A DNA stretch of 64,000 nucleotides. Origin: Callorhinus ursinus. Lineage: Eukaryota > Chordata > Mammalia > Carnivora > Otariidae. A model generated the notes under the pieces. That model had not been told where the DNA came from, made no database searches, and was given only the letters and a program-made list of their open reading frames with translations. The position numbers and the translations under genes were made by a program. This document shows positions 14,926 through 26,520 of the stretch, one piece after another. The stretch spans positions 32,327,820 to 32,391,819 of the forward strand of contig NW_020312817.1 of the NCBI RefSeq assembly GCF_003265705.1, read 5' to 3'. Numbering within the stretch: the stretch's first letter is position 1; every line of letters begins with the position of its first letter.

Positions 14926-15138
14926 TGTGTGTAAGCATTTAGAATTGGGTTTATATACCAGATGTGTGTTTTCTTATGACAGCCTTCAGAAGTCATCTAC
15001 AGCTGATATTCACTGAGGNNNNNNNNNNAGCCTTCAGAAGTCATCTACAGCTGATATTCACTGAGGCTGTGTAGCAGGGGTGTGTGTGTGTGTGTATAAG
15101 CATTTAGAATTGGGTTTATATACCAGATGTGGGTTTTC
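14682..15138. repeat. compound minisatellite with embedded GT tracts
   Basis: Four copies (two complete, two cut by the gap) of a unit of about 137-153 bp. The unit starts 'tcttatgacagccttcag', contains 'gctgtgtagcggg' then a (GT)n of copy-specific length, and ends 'ttatataccagatgtgggtttt'. Unit starts: 14682, 14819, 14972, and after the gap 15029. The last copy has a short GT tract and 'gcagggg'. Confidence 0.95.
15019..15028. other. assembly gap (10 N)
   Basis: Ten N inside the minisatellite, at the point where the GT tract of copy 3 should begin. The true array length is therefore unknown. Confidence 0.99.
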
Positions 15139-16186
15139 CCTTATATACAGTTTTCAAAAAAATTATTTTTATACTTAAATTTATTGATATCAAAAACTTC
15201 ATATACTTTTAAAATATAATTACTTTAGGTAATTTAAGTGAAGCAAATGTAAGAACTTCACTAAAGAATTGAGAGCCATGAATAAGAATTTTATATGATC
15301 ATGACAGTGAGTAATTCTTTTAAGGTATAATCATCATATTCAACCAAAGATGCAACATTTCGTCTCTAGTGGTTTCTAACAGATTCAGAAGCAACTTTGT
15401 TGGCTATTGCCAGATTTTGTGGAATCTGTAAAAACAAAGGGATCAGGTCTTTATCAATTCCTAGTTGTCTGATACATGAGTCCTCTAAGTGTATTCAGCA
15501 AGCCCTTGGGTAAACTGCCAGAAAACACTATGCTGAATTCTGATGAATTTTTCATAGCTTTTTCTAGCTAATGGCTCTCTGAAGAATTAGGAAGGCTTCT
15601 AGAGTGTATTTTGTCCTATCTTGAGCCCAGATCTGCTACTTTTATTTATAAATATAACAGGAGAATATAAAATAAAACTTGTATTCTCAAAATCTTTACC
15701 ATAGCAAATAATAAAGATTTGGATCATTACATTTCTTTCTCAATGTTACAATGATTATTTAGCCAACATTTTGTTTTAGGTGCTTATCTTTCCTCATTCA
15801 TAGATTTAAAAATTAAAGCAAAAATCCTTTGTAAAAAAAATTAAGAGACAAAAATAAAACAAATCAGAGAACTTTAATCTTTTCTATAATTAAATTGACT
15901 AAAAATATTGTCTCATTTCTTGGAGACTGTTAATTAGCCTTTAGGCCCACATATATAACAATCTTTTTTCTTTCCAGAGTTCCCCTTATTTGCTGGGGAC
16001 ACAAAGAGGAATAAGGACATAACATCTACCCTCACAGAGGAGCTAGACACACACAACTGACTTAACACAGTGTGATGGGGCTAAAATGGAGTTATATTTA
16101 AGGTACAGTGATGACCAAAAAAAAAAAAGAAAAAGAAGAGTGACCCTTGCTGATGAGTCTGAGGAATATCAGGAGTCTTCCCAAGT
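15139..16186. other. unassigned intron 1 DNA
   Basis: AT-rich. No family recognised. Confidence 0.5.
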
Positions 16187-16360
16187 GGGGTGCCTGGGTG
16201 GCTTAGTCGGTTAAGCTTTCGACTCTTGATTTTGGCTTAGGTCATGATCTCAGGGTTGTGGGATCGAGCCCCATGTTGGGCGTGAAGCCTGCTTAAGATT
16301 CTCTCTCTCCCTCTGCCCCTCCCCTCTCCCCCAGCTTGCACCGTCTCTTAAAAAAAAAAA
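16187..16360 (+). mobile_element. CAN-SINE
   Basis: Perfect duplication gtcttcccaagt at 16175-16186 and 16361-16372. Body 'gcttaagattctctctctcc' marks an older subfamily. Confidence 0.95.
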
Positions 16361-16379
16361 GTCTTCCCAAGTAAAGCAC

Positions 16380-16860
16380 ACATGAACTGGGGCATAAAGA
16401 ATGATGAATAAGGTGTAAAGGCATCATTTAAGGAAACAGGGCTTTTACTAAAAAAGCTAGCATATAAAAAACTATAGAGGCCAAGACCAAATGATATGTT
16501 GGGAAAACTTTTAAGAGTTGGGTCAAAGAGCACATGTAGGGAAGGCTAAGCCTGGGAAGGGCAGGCTTGTGTTTAATGTTAAGAAGTGGGGAAGTGACCA
16601 GGGAAGTAGAGAATAATTGAAAGGTTTTAAACAAGACATTGACATAATTAGATCTCTTTGCTGAAGAATCTCTCTGGTATCAGTATGAAGAATGAGCTGA
16701 AATGAAGATGAGGCTAAAGGAAGCAAAACTAGTTGGAAGGATGTTACAGGCTCTGGAAAAAGAAACAGTGGAGGCCTGAACCAAGGCAGAAACAGTGGGA
16801 GGTGAGAAAGTGAGGATGTGTGTTTGGATAACTATTTTGGGGGAGAGAACCACCAAATTA
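16380..16860. repeat. ancient interspersed repeat, family unassigned
   Basis: Purine-rich text ('aagacattgacataattagatct', 'gtggaggcctgaacc') shared in style with 19085-19385 and 35060-35235. It looks like a common old mammalian repeat that I cannot name. Confidence 0.4.
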
Positions 16861-17771
16861 ACCAGTAAATACTAGAAGAGGATAATATTTTGCAGAAAAG
16901 ATAAGAAATTCAAGTTGAACACCTCAGTTTAAGCTTATGCAGTGAAACAAAGCTGAAATTGTTTTTTTATCAAGTGGTTTTCAAATTTTTATTGTATTTA
17001 ATTTTTTTGGTTGTAGAGAATTATTTGCCCTAGTAGTGTTTCAAATACTCAAGTAGCAAAACTACCCAACTACTGGGTGTTTATGGGAGAGATATATTTA
17101 CTTATTAACCTACTAGTTGATATAACTATAGAAAGTGAAGAGGGCTTATTTAATGAATATTTGCAAATAACTTAGACCCAATTTTCAAAATTTTTCTTTT
17201 ACTAGTGTTTAATAATTGTAATAAATTAACTGAAATAAGTAAAAATTATTTAAGACTATTCATCACAAATTTGGTCATGCGAGCAAAATATAAATAAATA
17301 AATAATCTGAGAACCTGTGTACACTGTAGAAGTAGCTCTGGACTACCACATATGGTAGTCCAAAAAGATGCATGTACAAAAATAAAGATAACTTAAACTG
17401 TAATTTTTAAAATAAAAGCAATGAAAAAAAGATATAGCTAACATACAGCAATAACTTTATAAGAAATACAGTTACTGAAAAAATTTTATCTCATACCATC
17501 TGAAGAAATTTTCAATTATAGTAGGAAATATTCATGCACAGAATTTTTAAAACACACATTTAACTCTTCATTCAAAAGTAATTGTAAATGACAGTATAAG
17601 CCTGGGATATCTTATTGTACCAGAAAGCATGGAAGCTCTCAGAGGTGAATGGGTCATAACAAAACAAAACAAAACAAAACATAGGAATATCGTGAAAAGC
17701 CTCCTCACTTGCAAAATATGGGCTAATTCAAAAACCAAATCAACTGTAACTAACAGAAATATGTTGAATCT
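16861..17771. other. unassigned intron 1 DNA with (AAAAC)n
   Basis: Contains a short AAAAC array at about 17659-17680. Otherwise nothing recognised. Confidence 0.5.
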
Positions 17772-17876
17772 GTGCTCACTTAGGCAGCACACATACTAAA
17801 TTTGGAATGATGCAGAGCAGATTAGCATGGCCCCTGTGCAAGGATGACATGTGAAATACACTGAATCTATAAAAAC
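17772..17876 (+). pseudogene. U6 snRNA retropseudogene
   Basis: Starts GTGCTCACTTAGGCAGCAC (U6: GTGCTCGCTTCGGCAGCAC) and keeps GATTAGCATGGCCCCTG and CAAGGATGACA. The 3' end from the telestem onward is badly eroded. U6 is the catalytic spliceosomal RNA, but this copy has many changes and lacks a recognisable upstream TATA/PSE, so it is read as a dead LINE-mobilised copy. The repeats ttgaatct before it and ctgaatct near its end could be remnants of a target duplication. It lies antisense to SOS1. Confidence 0.88.
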
Positions 17877-18289
17877 CAATGAGGTCAAAATGATGTTTTA
17901 AAAAATACCAAGCTCATTAAACAGCACTGGAAATAACTGGGGCACCAATTCTTTATCCTGAAAGAATTAATATACATCCTTCTTTTCCTGTCTGAACTAG
18001 ACTCTAGGATAATCAAACAACCCAAGTTGGTGAGGAATTCTTCCTTATAGAAGGATTCCAGGTAACAAACGCAAAAGGAATGCAGAGTTCGAAAACCATC
18101 CATTTGCAACTTGAACAACATAAATTCAGATATTAATCATCAACAAATGAAACCATTACATGAAGAGTTCATCTTTATAAAGAAGGGCTAAGGCTGTCAC
18201 GTCCTGAATCCCCTGATCAATCTTAAGTTAGCATCACTAAAATTGGGGCCAGACTTGATGCTGTGTAAAGCCACAGCACCACCTGTGAA
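17877..18289. other. unassigned intron 1 DNA
   Basis: No confident family. Could be the 5' part of the old L1-like tail that follows. Confidence 0.4.
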
Positions 18290-18880
18290 GTAATCTTGCC
18301 AAAAAAGCTAAAAATAAATCTAATCAAGACTCAAAAGCTAACATCCATTTATAGAAACTATGACACATATAAGTTAGATATTACCCTAAGAAAGTAAACA
18401 GAAAAACCCACAAAGTTGAACATCTTGCACGACAACTGACCCAGTTCCTCCAACAAGTCAATTGGGAGGGGAGGGTCTGTAAATTAAAGAAATTTAAGAG
18501 ATATAACAACTACATTTAATATGCAGTCCTTGTTTGGCTTCTGATTCCAATAAACCAACTGCAAAAACAACACTTCTCAGAAAAAATGGACAAATTTGAA
18601 TTCTGACTGGTATTATTAGGTGCCACCAAGAAATTACTAATTTTGATAACTATGATAATGGTATTACAGTTATATAAGAAAAAATGCATTTTGAAATATG
18701 CAGAGAGGAAATGACCTCTGATGAATGCGATTTGCTTTAAAGTACTTCAGGAAAAATAAAAAGGAAGGTGGATGAGGATGAAGTACATGTGGCAAAATCT
18801 AGGTAACTTCAGGTGATGGGCACGTGAAGATTTGTTCTGTCTACTTTGTGTATGTTTTAAATTTTTCATTTAAAAATACT
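18290..18880 (+). mobile_element. old L1-type 3' tail
   Basis: 'ttttgataactatgataatgg…attacagttatataag', then 'aggtgatgggcacgtgaag' and 'tgtatgttttaaatttttca' is the layout of an old L1M 3' UTR in sense orientation. Family tentative. Confidence 0.5.
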
Positions 18881-18924
18881 GGAGTGGGATATAAAAATAT
18901 TGTGTATCACCTACAGAGACTATC

Positions 18925-19060
18925 ACCAATGCAAATTCACCTCACTCCTACTATTCCCTTTGCAAAGATCTGGGGTTGGGCCCCACGATCTGCATCTTTA
19001 ACAAAATACCTCGGAGGAAATTCTTGCAAGTGGTCCTGAGATCACACTTTGAGAAATATT
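18925..19060. mobile_element. MER5-like DNA transposon fragment
   Basis: 'gggttgggccccacgatctgc', 'atctttaacaaaatacctc' and 'gatcacactttgagaaat' match the MER5 pattern. Confidence 0.6.
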
Positions 19061-19084
19061 AACATCGAAGAAGGAACTCCTAAA

Positions 19085-19385
19085 ATCAGTCCTAAATATA
19101 TCTGGGGAAGTTAAGAAGAGGACTGATAGAAGATCTTTAACCTGAGCTGACTTTTGAAAAATGAATGGAAATCTTCTGGATGGAATCAGTAAGGAGGGCA
19201 ATCTGGCAGGAATACTATAAGTAAACACACAGATATGAGAGTGCATACTGCAGTTTAGGAAATACAAAGCAGTTTGGCATGATTAGAATATAAGGAAGCA
19301 TGATGGGAAGATGGTAGGAGATGAGGTAGGCAAGAGATACAATGTAAAAGATTTCTGTAGGCCATGCTAAAAAAATTAAACTATA
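19085..19385. repeat. ancient interspersed repeat, family unassigned
   Basis: 'gagctgacttttgaaaaatgaatgg' and 'ggagatgaggtaggc…taggccatgctaa' are typical of a widespread old mammalian repeat. I cannot assign a name. Confidence 0.4.
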
Positions 19386-19518
19386 TTTAATATATTTGAT
19401 GCAAAGGGAAATTTTATTCTATATTCTAAACAGTTCAGTTATGGGACTTTGGAAACAAAATGTCCATGCCTTAAGGATTATTTCCGTCTTAAAAAGGGTC
19501 TTGGTAAAAAGACCTTTT

Positions 19519-19628
19519 TTTTTTTTAAGTTTTATTTAAGTAATCTCTATACCCCACATGGGGCTCAAACTCACCACCCCTAGACCAAGAGTCACATGCT
19601 CCTCCGACTAAGCCAGCTAGGTGCCCCA
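19519..19628 (-). mobile_element. CAN-SINE, tRNA-Lys-like short subfamily
   Basis: Reverse copy with 'aatctctataccccacatgg' and end 'ctaggtgcccc'. Duplication aaaaagacctttt on both sides. Confidence 0.9.
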
Positions 19629-20064
19629 AAAAAGACCTTTTCATAAAAAAGACAAGTTATCAACATCATAAAGTTACCTTCAACTAGGTTGACTACCCTG
19701 TCCACAACCTAAAATGAGGCCTTAAAAAAAGGCACTAATATCAAATCTTATCAAATAGAACAAAAAATCAATCAACATACCTACATGTTATCGTTACGTG
19801 CATACAGTATGTGCCTGTGTACTGTTAAGTACATGTATTTCCTAGTTCAGTCCACTAAAAGGGCCTAAAGGTACATATACATACCTCAGTAACAATGAGC
19901 ACATCCAGTGCCCTGATCTTGGTTTCTAACATCATTCCCCAAAAGAGAAAGATGGGTTCCTTGGAGACATGGCTGATTCTAGGTCTGGGGAAGGAATATA
20001 CAGAATGAGCCTAGAGCACATTGCAGTACTGGAAAGTAAAGAAGTGCTCAAAAACTAAAAGGGT
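19629..20064. other. unassigned intron 1 DNA
   Basis: Nothing recognised. Confidence 0.5.
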
Positions 20065-20266
20065 GGGGCGCCTGGGTGGCTCAGTCGTTAAGCGTCTGCC
20101 TTCGGCTCAGGTCATGATCCTGGGGTCCTGGGATCGAGCCCCACATCGGGCTCCCTGCTCAGCGGAAAGCCTGCTTCTCCCTCTTCTACTCCCCCTGCTT
20201 GTGTTCCCTCTCTCGCTGTGTCTCTCTCTGTCAAAAAAAAAAATAAAAACTTTAAAAAAAAAAAAA
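20065..20266 (+). mobile_element. CAN-SINE, young
   Basis: Perfect duplication aaaactaaaagggtggg (shared Gs make the left edge ambiguous by 3 bp). Long A tail. One of the least diverged copies here. Confidence 0.96.
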
Positions 20267-20564
20267 AAAAACTAAAAGGGTGGGTATGTCAAAAAGACAT
20301 AGGGGGGAATAAAAAAGGAATGAAAGAAAGGGAAAAACAACACAGGAGCCAACATGAGAGGGCTCTCAATGATCAAAGCTGGTACAATTTGAGCAAGAAA
20401 ATAATAGAGTACTGGATTTTAACCCAAAGTATAAAATAAATAAATATCCATTAGGCCATTCTGATATAGATAGAGATAGATATATGAAATATAAATATAT
20501 ATTTATTTTCGTAAATAAAGGGAGATTGTCTCTTTTCATATCTATATAAATATAGATATTCCTT

Positions 20565-20745
20565 TAAAAAAAAAGATTTATTTGACAGAGAGTGAAAGAG
20601 CACAAGCAGGGGGAGCAGCAGAGGGAGAGGAAGAAGCAGGCCCCCTTCCGAGCAGGGAGCCTGATGCGGGACTCGATCCCAGGACCCTGGGATCATGACC
20701 TGAGCCGAAGGCAGATGTTTAACCATCTGAGCCACCTAGGTGCCC
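20565..20745 (-). mobile_element. CAN-SINE
   Basis: Reverse copy ending 'gagccacctaggtgccc'. The flanking tatatt/gtatttcctttata sequences suggest a short duplication. Confidence 0.93.
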
Positions 20746-20929
20746 GGTATTTCCTTTATATATATATATGCAACTATAAAGTTACTCCCTCCCCTACCTT
20801 TTCCATATTCTTTAGAAGCAACTTGGGGGTCTATACTATACTCTTCAGTTACAATCCATTTCCATACAATATGTAGAAGATGGGGGGTGGAGGAATAACT
20901 TTATAGTGGATAAAGCTAAGAAACACTAC

Positions 20930-21610
20930 CTTGACCATGTTATCAAGGTTAACATCCACAATGACAAGTCATGTTTATAACGTGTACCTTTGATATGCTG
21001 TGACAAAAAAATGGCACTTTACCTCTGTAGTTTTCCTACCAAAAACCAATGACCTCAGTCTAACTATGAGAAAAGCAATGGACAAATCCAAACTGAGGAG
21101 CATCCTGCAAAAAACCTGACCAGTACTTCTCAAAGTCATCAAGGGCAAGGGAAGTCTGAGAAACTGTCACAGACCAGAGGAGGCAAGGGAAACAAGATGA
21201 CTGAATGTAATGTGGTATCCTGGGTGGGATTCTGAAGCAAAAAGGGACACTGGGGGGGAACTGGCAAAATGTGAACAAGGTGGCAAGTTCAGTAAATAAT
21301 AATGTACTAATGATTTTTTAGTTGTGACATATGTAACACAGTGACATGTGGCATTAATAAGGAGAAATTAGGGGGTGCCTGGGTGGCTCAGTTGGTTAAG
21401 CATCTGCCTTCGGCTCAGACCATGATCTCAGGGACCTGGAATCAAGCCCCCCCCCCCCCCCCCCCCCCTGCTCATGTTCTCTCTCAAAAAAAAAAAAAAT
21501 AAAAAAAAAAAAAAATAAGGAGAAATTAGGTAAGGAATATACAGGAATCTTCTGTATTATCTTTGCAACTTTTCTGTAAATATAAAACTGTTGTAAAGTA
21601 AAATGTTTAT
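20930..21610 (+). mobile_element. old L1-type 3' tail, split by a SINE
   Basis: 'aagtcatcaagggcaagg', 'ctgagaaactgtcacagacc' and 'cttttctgtaaatataaaac' follow the L1M 3' UTR pattern. Interrupted by the SINE at 21371-21513. Confidence 0.55.
21371..21513 (+). mobile_element. CAN-SINE with C22 tract
   Basis: Perfect duplication aataaggagaaatta. The middle of the element is replaced by 22 consecutive C (21447-21468) and most of the CT body is missing. Confidence 0.93.
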
Positions 21611-21799
21611 TTTTAAAAGTGTGGGTTGTGGCTGAAGTAGTACGAGAAGGAAACTTAAAGCTTTAATGTTTATGTCATAAGAGAAGAAAGGATGAAAATG
21701 AATGGGCTAAGCATCCAAAGCAAGAAACTGGGGGTGGAGGGAGAAAGATACATTAAAACAGCACTACCTAAAAAAAAGAAATAAAAAGCAATAATAAAT

Positions 21800-22015
21800 A
21801 AAAAACCAGAGAGCTCCCTGGACCCTCACACCATGTGATGATGCAGAGAGAAAGTGGCTAAGAACCAGGTTGCAGGCCCTCATCAGACACCAAATCTGCC
21901 TTGATTTTGGACTCCCTATGCCCCAGAATTGTGAGAAATAGATTTCTGTTGTTTATAAGTCACCCAAGTCTATGGTATTCTGTTACAGCAAATGAATGGA
22001 CTAAGATACAAACCA
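21800..22015 (+). mobile_element. MLT1/MST-like solo LTR fragment
   Basis: 'cctcacaccatgtgatgatgc', 'gaaatagatttctgttgttt' and 'tgttacagcaaatgaatgg' fit the 3' half of an ERVL-MaLR LTR. No internal retroviral sequence is present. Confidence 0.55.
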
Positions 22016-23290
22016 TATAAAAAAAAATAAAAGATGGATCAAATACATAATTGTGATGAACAAAAGATTTAGAAACCTTTAAAAAAGTACAGAAGAACAT
22101 CTTTATAACTTGAGGCAGGAAAGAATTTCTTTGAAAAGACACAAAAAGTACAAAACAAAGAAAAATCATAATTCAATTTCTTAAATTAAGAACTACTGCT
22201 TCATCAAAGAAAACACAAAGAGTACAAAGCTAAGTCACACACTGGGAGAAAATAAATGGAGCACATATAATCCACAAAGTATAAATATCCAGGATAAATA
22301 AAGAACTCTAAAGTATTAATAAAAATAAACACCCCATTTTTTTAAACAGGTAAAAAGACATGTACAGGCATTTCATATAAGAGGAAACACAATTGCCCCA
22401 TAAATAATACAAAGGTGCTCAGCTTCGACCTTGTAAAGTATTCAGGTAAATATAAATTAAAACTCTGAAATATAATTTCAGATCTTACTATTTTGACAAA
22501 AATTTAAAAGTCTGAGAGTCAAGTGTTGGTGAAGATGTGAAGAAATGGGAATTTTCATTCATTACTGGAGGAAATAAACAACATGACCTTTTTGGATTAA
22601 AGTTTGAGAATACTGGGGAGCCTGGGGGGCTCAATCAGTTAAGCGTCAGCCTTTGGCTCAGGTCATGATCCCAGGGTCCTGTGATGGAGCCCCGCATCGG
22701 GCTCCCTGCTCAGTGGGGAGTCTTGCCTCTCCCTCTCCCTCTGTCCCTGCTCATGCTCTCTCTCTCAAATAAAATCTTTAAAAAAATGTTAACAGTAAGT
22801 AATGTTTGAAAAGCTAAACTTGGAAACAACTCCAACATCTAGCAACATCAGAATGGATAAATACATTGTAGTAAATTCACAAAATGGAATATTATATCAG
22901 TGAAAATGACTTTCATAACATAAATGACTTTCAAAATCATAATATTGGGCAAAAATGTAAGTTACAGATTAATATAAACAATATGATTCCATTTATATCA
23001 AGATGAGAAAAAAGGCAAAACCAAACCATGCCTTGTTCAGGAATTTATACATTTGTGATAGAACTGTAAAGAAATGTAAGCAGTCGATTAATCCAAAACT
23101 CAGTAAATTGTTACTTCCAGGTGATGGGAGAGGACATGCAATTAGGTAGCGAAACACAGGGGTCTTTTAAAGTATAAGAAATAAATTATATCTTAAACTA
23201 TGTTATGTACCTAGGTGTTCATTTTAAACTGAATGTGTAAGTTACATGCACTCTTTTAAATGTATGATATACTTAAAAATTTTTAAAAAT
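22016..23290 (+). mobile_element. old L1 3' part (ORF2 end and 3' UTR)
   Basis: 'gtataaatatccaggataaataaa', 'aggtgctcagcttcg', 'caagtgttggtgaagatgtg' and 'tcacaaaatggaatattata' are L1 ORF2 C-terminal and tail text. No open frame survives. Split by the SINE at 22615-22787. Confidence 0.75.
22615..22787 (+). mobile_element. CAN-SINE inside L1
   Basis: Head 'ggggagcctggggggctcaatcag'. Short body and (A)n tail. It interrupts L1 text ('agtttgagaatact' … 'taatgtttgaaaag'). Confidence 0.92.
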
Positions 23291-23433
23291 TAAAAGATTA
23301 TGAGTAATATTTAAAACTATTTTTCTAGTCTTGGAAGTTTTAAGTATTTTCTTCAATAAATGTTATAAAATATAAATAATATATAACTTTTCCAAGTAAC
23401 AAAATATCTTTATTGTTAATTTGGATGATGAGA

Positions 23434-23651
23434 GGGGCGCCTGGGTGGTTCAGTTGTTTAAACCGCTGCCTTCAGCTCAGGTCATGATCCCAGGGTCCTG
23501 GGATCGAGCCCCACATCGGGCTCCCTGCTCATGCAGGAAGCCTGCTTCTCCCTCTGCCTGCCGCTCCCCCTGCTTGTGCTCTCTCCCTCTCCCTCTCTCT
23601 CTCTTGCTCTCTCTCTCTGTGTCAAATAAATAAATAAAATCTTTAAAAAAA
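23434..23651 (+). mobile_element. CAN-SINE, young
   Basis: Perfect duplication aatttggatgatgag. The CT body is extended by extra CTCT repeats. Confidence 0.96.
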
Positions 23652-23743
23652 AATTTGGATGATGAGATTGAGCAAAACAAATAAACTGATGCAACTATAA
23701 ACCTGGTCCTGGCAAACAGGCATATGAGATTTTACAAGTTCTT

Positions 23744-23939
23744 TTTTTTTTTAAGATTTTATTTATTTATTTGAGAGCGAGCGAGTGAGCAGAAGCAGGA
23801 GGAAGGGGCTGAGGGAAAGGGAAAACAGAGTCCCTGCTGAGCAGGGGGCCTGACATAGAGCTTGATCCCAGGACCCTGAGATTATGACCAGAGCCAAAGG
23901 CAGACAGACGTTTAACCGACTGAGCCACCCAGGCGCCCC
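23744..23939 (-). mobile_element. CAN-SINE
   Basis: Duplication tacaagttctt at 23733-23743 and 23940-23950. Confidence 0.95.
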
Positions 23940-24245
23940 TACAAGTTCTTAACTGTAAATGTTTGCAAAAATAGCCTAGTATTAACCAAATTAGAATCTA
24001 CTATCTGTCAATAAAGGTTGAAATACAACCTACGGAATAATATTTCCATAGCAATAACGTAAGATAGTGCTTGTTCGTTAGCAAAGAATGTTCATAGTTG
24101 TTAAGTTAAAAAGTTCTGATGATTTTGGTCATAAAAGCTTTTTTAAAAACCCAAATATTCTTTCTGTTTTTAATTTCAATTAAATGGAATTAAATGGGAA
24201 TGAGAAATTTAACAAACTGACCAAAATTAGAAAAAGACATTACCC

Positions 24246-24443
24246 GGGCGCCTGGGTGGCTCAGTTGGTTAAGCGACTGCCTTTGGCTCAGGTCATGATC
24301 CTGGAGTCCCAGGATCGAGTCCCAACATCAGGCTCCCTGCTCAGCAGGGAGCCTGCTTCTCCCTCTGACCCTCCCCCCTCTCATGTACTCTCTCTCTCTC
24401 ATTCTCGCTCTCTCAAATAAATAAATAAATCTTAAAAAAAAAA
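24246..24443 (+). mobile_element. CAN-SINE
   Basis: Duplication aaaaagacattaccc / aaaaagacattgccc (one mismatch). Confidence 0.95.
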
Positions 24444-25151
24444 AAAAAGACATTGCCCAGTGACACTGAAAAGTGGCTTAGTCTTTTTTTCCTGCATTTA
24501 TTAATGAAGTAAAATCCATACTATGTTCTGTAGTCAGAATTTAATTGGTCACTTGTCTGTTTTGCAATTTTTATGGAAACATCAATTAATAGTGAAGAAA
24601 TCCTGGTCTTTCACTCTGATTAATTACACAACTAATAAAACTGGGTTGTACTGACTTCCTCATAGAATCTCATTTAAAATTCTAAAAATGGAACCAAAAT
24701 TTGTTAACTTTGGTGGGTGAAGAAAACTTGTGTTTAGGCCTATGTATATATAATTAAGAATAAAAGGTTCTATAACTTTATATGTATACATTACTTCTAT
24801 TTATCTTGGGAAATTTTTGATTTTTAAATATTTACAAATATTTAATCCATGTTATATAATTTTTGACAATTTCCCTGATTTTTAATTCATAAATATAGTA
24901 TCTGACTATTCACAAGTTTCTGGATTTTTTTATTAAAAACATTTATTGAACCCTCTCCATAAAGAATACTCTCCTAGGTTATATAAAAAGGATATAGACA
25001 ATAATACCTATTTAAGAGTTAAGAGTAAAGCTGAAGAAAGGAAACACAAACACATACAATCATAAAATCTTAAGTGTTGGAAAGAAAGAGCCAGAAGTGA
25101 CTTGGTATCCTAACTTCCCACCTAAGGAGGCTGTCTTACAAAATAGCTTGA
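24444..25151. other. unassigned AT-rich intron 1 DNA
   Basis: No repeat recognised. Confidence 0.5.
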
Positions 25152-25334
25152 GGGACACCTGGCCTCAGTTGGTTAAGCAGCTGCCCTCAGCTCAGGTCAT
25201 GATCTCAAGATCCTGGGATCAAGACGCACGTGGGGATCCCTGCTCAGTGGGGAGTCTGCTTCTTGCCCTTCCCCTCCCTCTGCCCCTCTCCCCATGCTCG
25301 TGTTCTCTCTGCCTCAAATTAAAAAAAAAAAAAA
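25152..25334 (+). mobile_element. CAN-SINE with internal head deletion
   Basis: Duplication aaatagcttga. The head reads gggacacctggcctcag, lacking the 'gtggct' part of the A box. Confidence 0.92.
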
Positions 25335-25934
25335 AAATAGCTTGAAAGTACAATGTATCACATCAAAAGTTCAAAAAGCTGACAAAGTACTAAGAATAAT
25401 CAAGTTTTAGACTAATTAAGCACAGGTGCCTGGCTTCTTTGCCTTGTTATGCACTAGTAGCTTTTTTTTAATCCTATTTCAATATAAGTTAGAGCCAATG
25501 AGTATTATAGTCAAACTCTTGTCTGATATAAAGATGTTGAACAGAGAAATTTTCACAAAACTGAGTTTGAAAGTTTTATCCAGAAGCATCCTATTTCTAA
25601 TTTTAATGTTTGCTCCAGGGAGAAAAGTTAACCTGAATTGACCATGTCATGAACTGTTCAATTTATTTCATTTTGTTACTTGTATGTAAAATGTAATGTA
25701 AATCAAATCAAATAAGGACTTAAGCCCTCAGCTATTATGTAGCCAAGGGACAGGACAGTTAGGTACTTTACAAAACTTGTTCAAAATCTAAATTTATATG
25801 GGAGAATAGCAAAATGATTCAAGCCGCAGGAGGAAGAGAAATAAAACAAACATACTATATAAACATCAGAGTTAACACTATAGACCACATTAGCCTGATA
25901 GAATGTTTGGTAGTTCTTCTAACCTTCCCCTTAC
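25335..25934. other. unassigned intron 1 DNA
   Basis: Nothing recognised. Confidence 0.5.
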
Positions 25935-26062
25935 AATTCTTTCATTCATACAACAAATATTTGTTGAGCAGCCCACATATATGCTCAGCAGTGTAGTAGG
26001 CATTTGGGAAAAGCAGAAAAGACAAAGTTCTAGTCCTCACAGAACTTACATTCTTTGCTCTA
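25935..26062 (-). mobile_element. L2 3'-end fragment
   Basis: 'ttcattcatacaacaaatatttgttgag' to 'cacagaacttacattct' is the reverse L2 3' end. Confidence 0.7.
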
Positions 26063-26520
26063 GGTTAGACTTGTGTTACTGGGTCTTTTCCCTCATTTTC
26101 CTCTGTATTTTTGGCAAAGGAAAACTAGATCTATGTTAATGAAAGAATAAAGAAGAACAGACAAATAATTTTTTTAAAAAGATATCTTAATGTAATAATC
26201 AAAATTTACTCTTAATTTACCTGAGAATAACTAGAAATCTAGCCAGGTCTTAAAGCTCAAGAAAGAAGTTAAGGCCAAAGACCTGGATCTGGAGTTCACC
26301 CAATCACTCACAGGAAATAGTACAAACTAAGGGCGGATAAAATCTCTCACTCCAGGGTTAAGACCATAGAGCAGTGAAGGAGAGGATGGCATCTTGGTAG
26401 CACCTACATCCAAGCAGCAAGCAGACGAAGATAAGGCAAAACAAAAACCATTGTCCAAGACCTTTAAGTGCTGCAAAACTCAGAGTATTTTGAGAAGACC
26501 AATTAATGAATAGCTATAGT
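26063..26520. other. unassigned intron 1 DNA
   Basis: No family recognised. Confidence 0.45.

Noticed and set aside
14682..15138. Regularly spaced repeats that might suggest a CRISPR-like array
   Set aside because: The unit is about 140 bp with a GT microsatellite inside, the organism is a mammal, and there are no spacers of unique sequence.
17772..17876. Active U6 snRNA gene
   Set aside because: Multiple changes in conserved positions, lost 3' end and no upstream PSE/TATA.
20565..20876. Overlapping frames of 94 codons on both strands around 20.45-20.88 kb
   Set aside because: Both cross a SINE; frames like 'VKHLPSAQVMIPGSWDRVP' recur in nearly every CAN-SINE and are not proteins.
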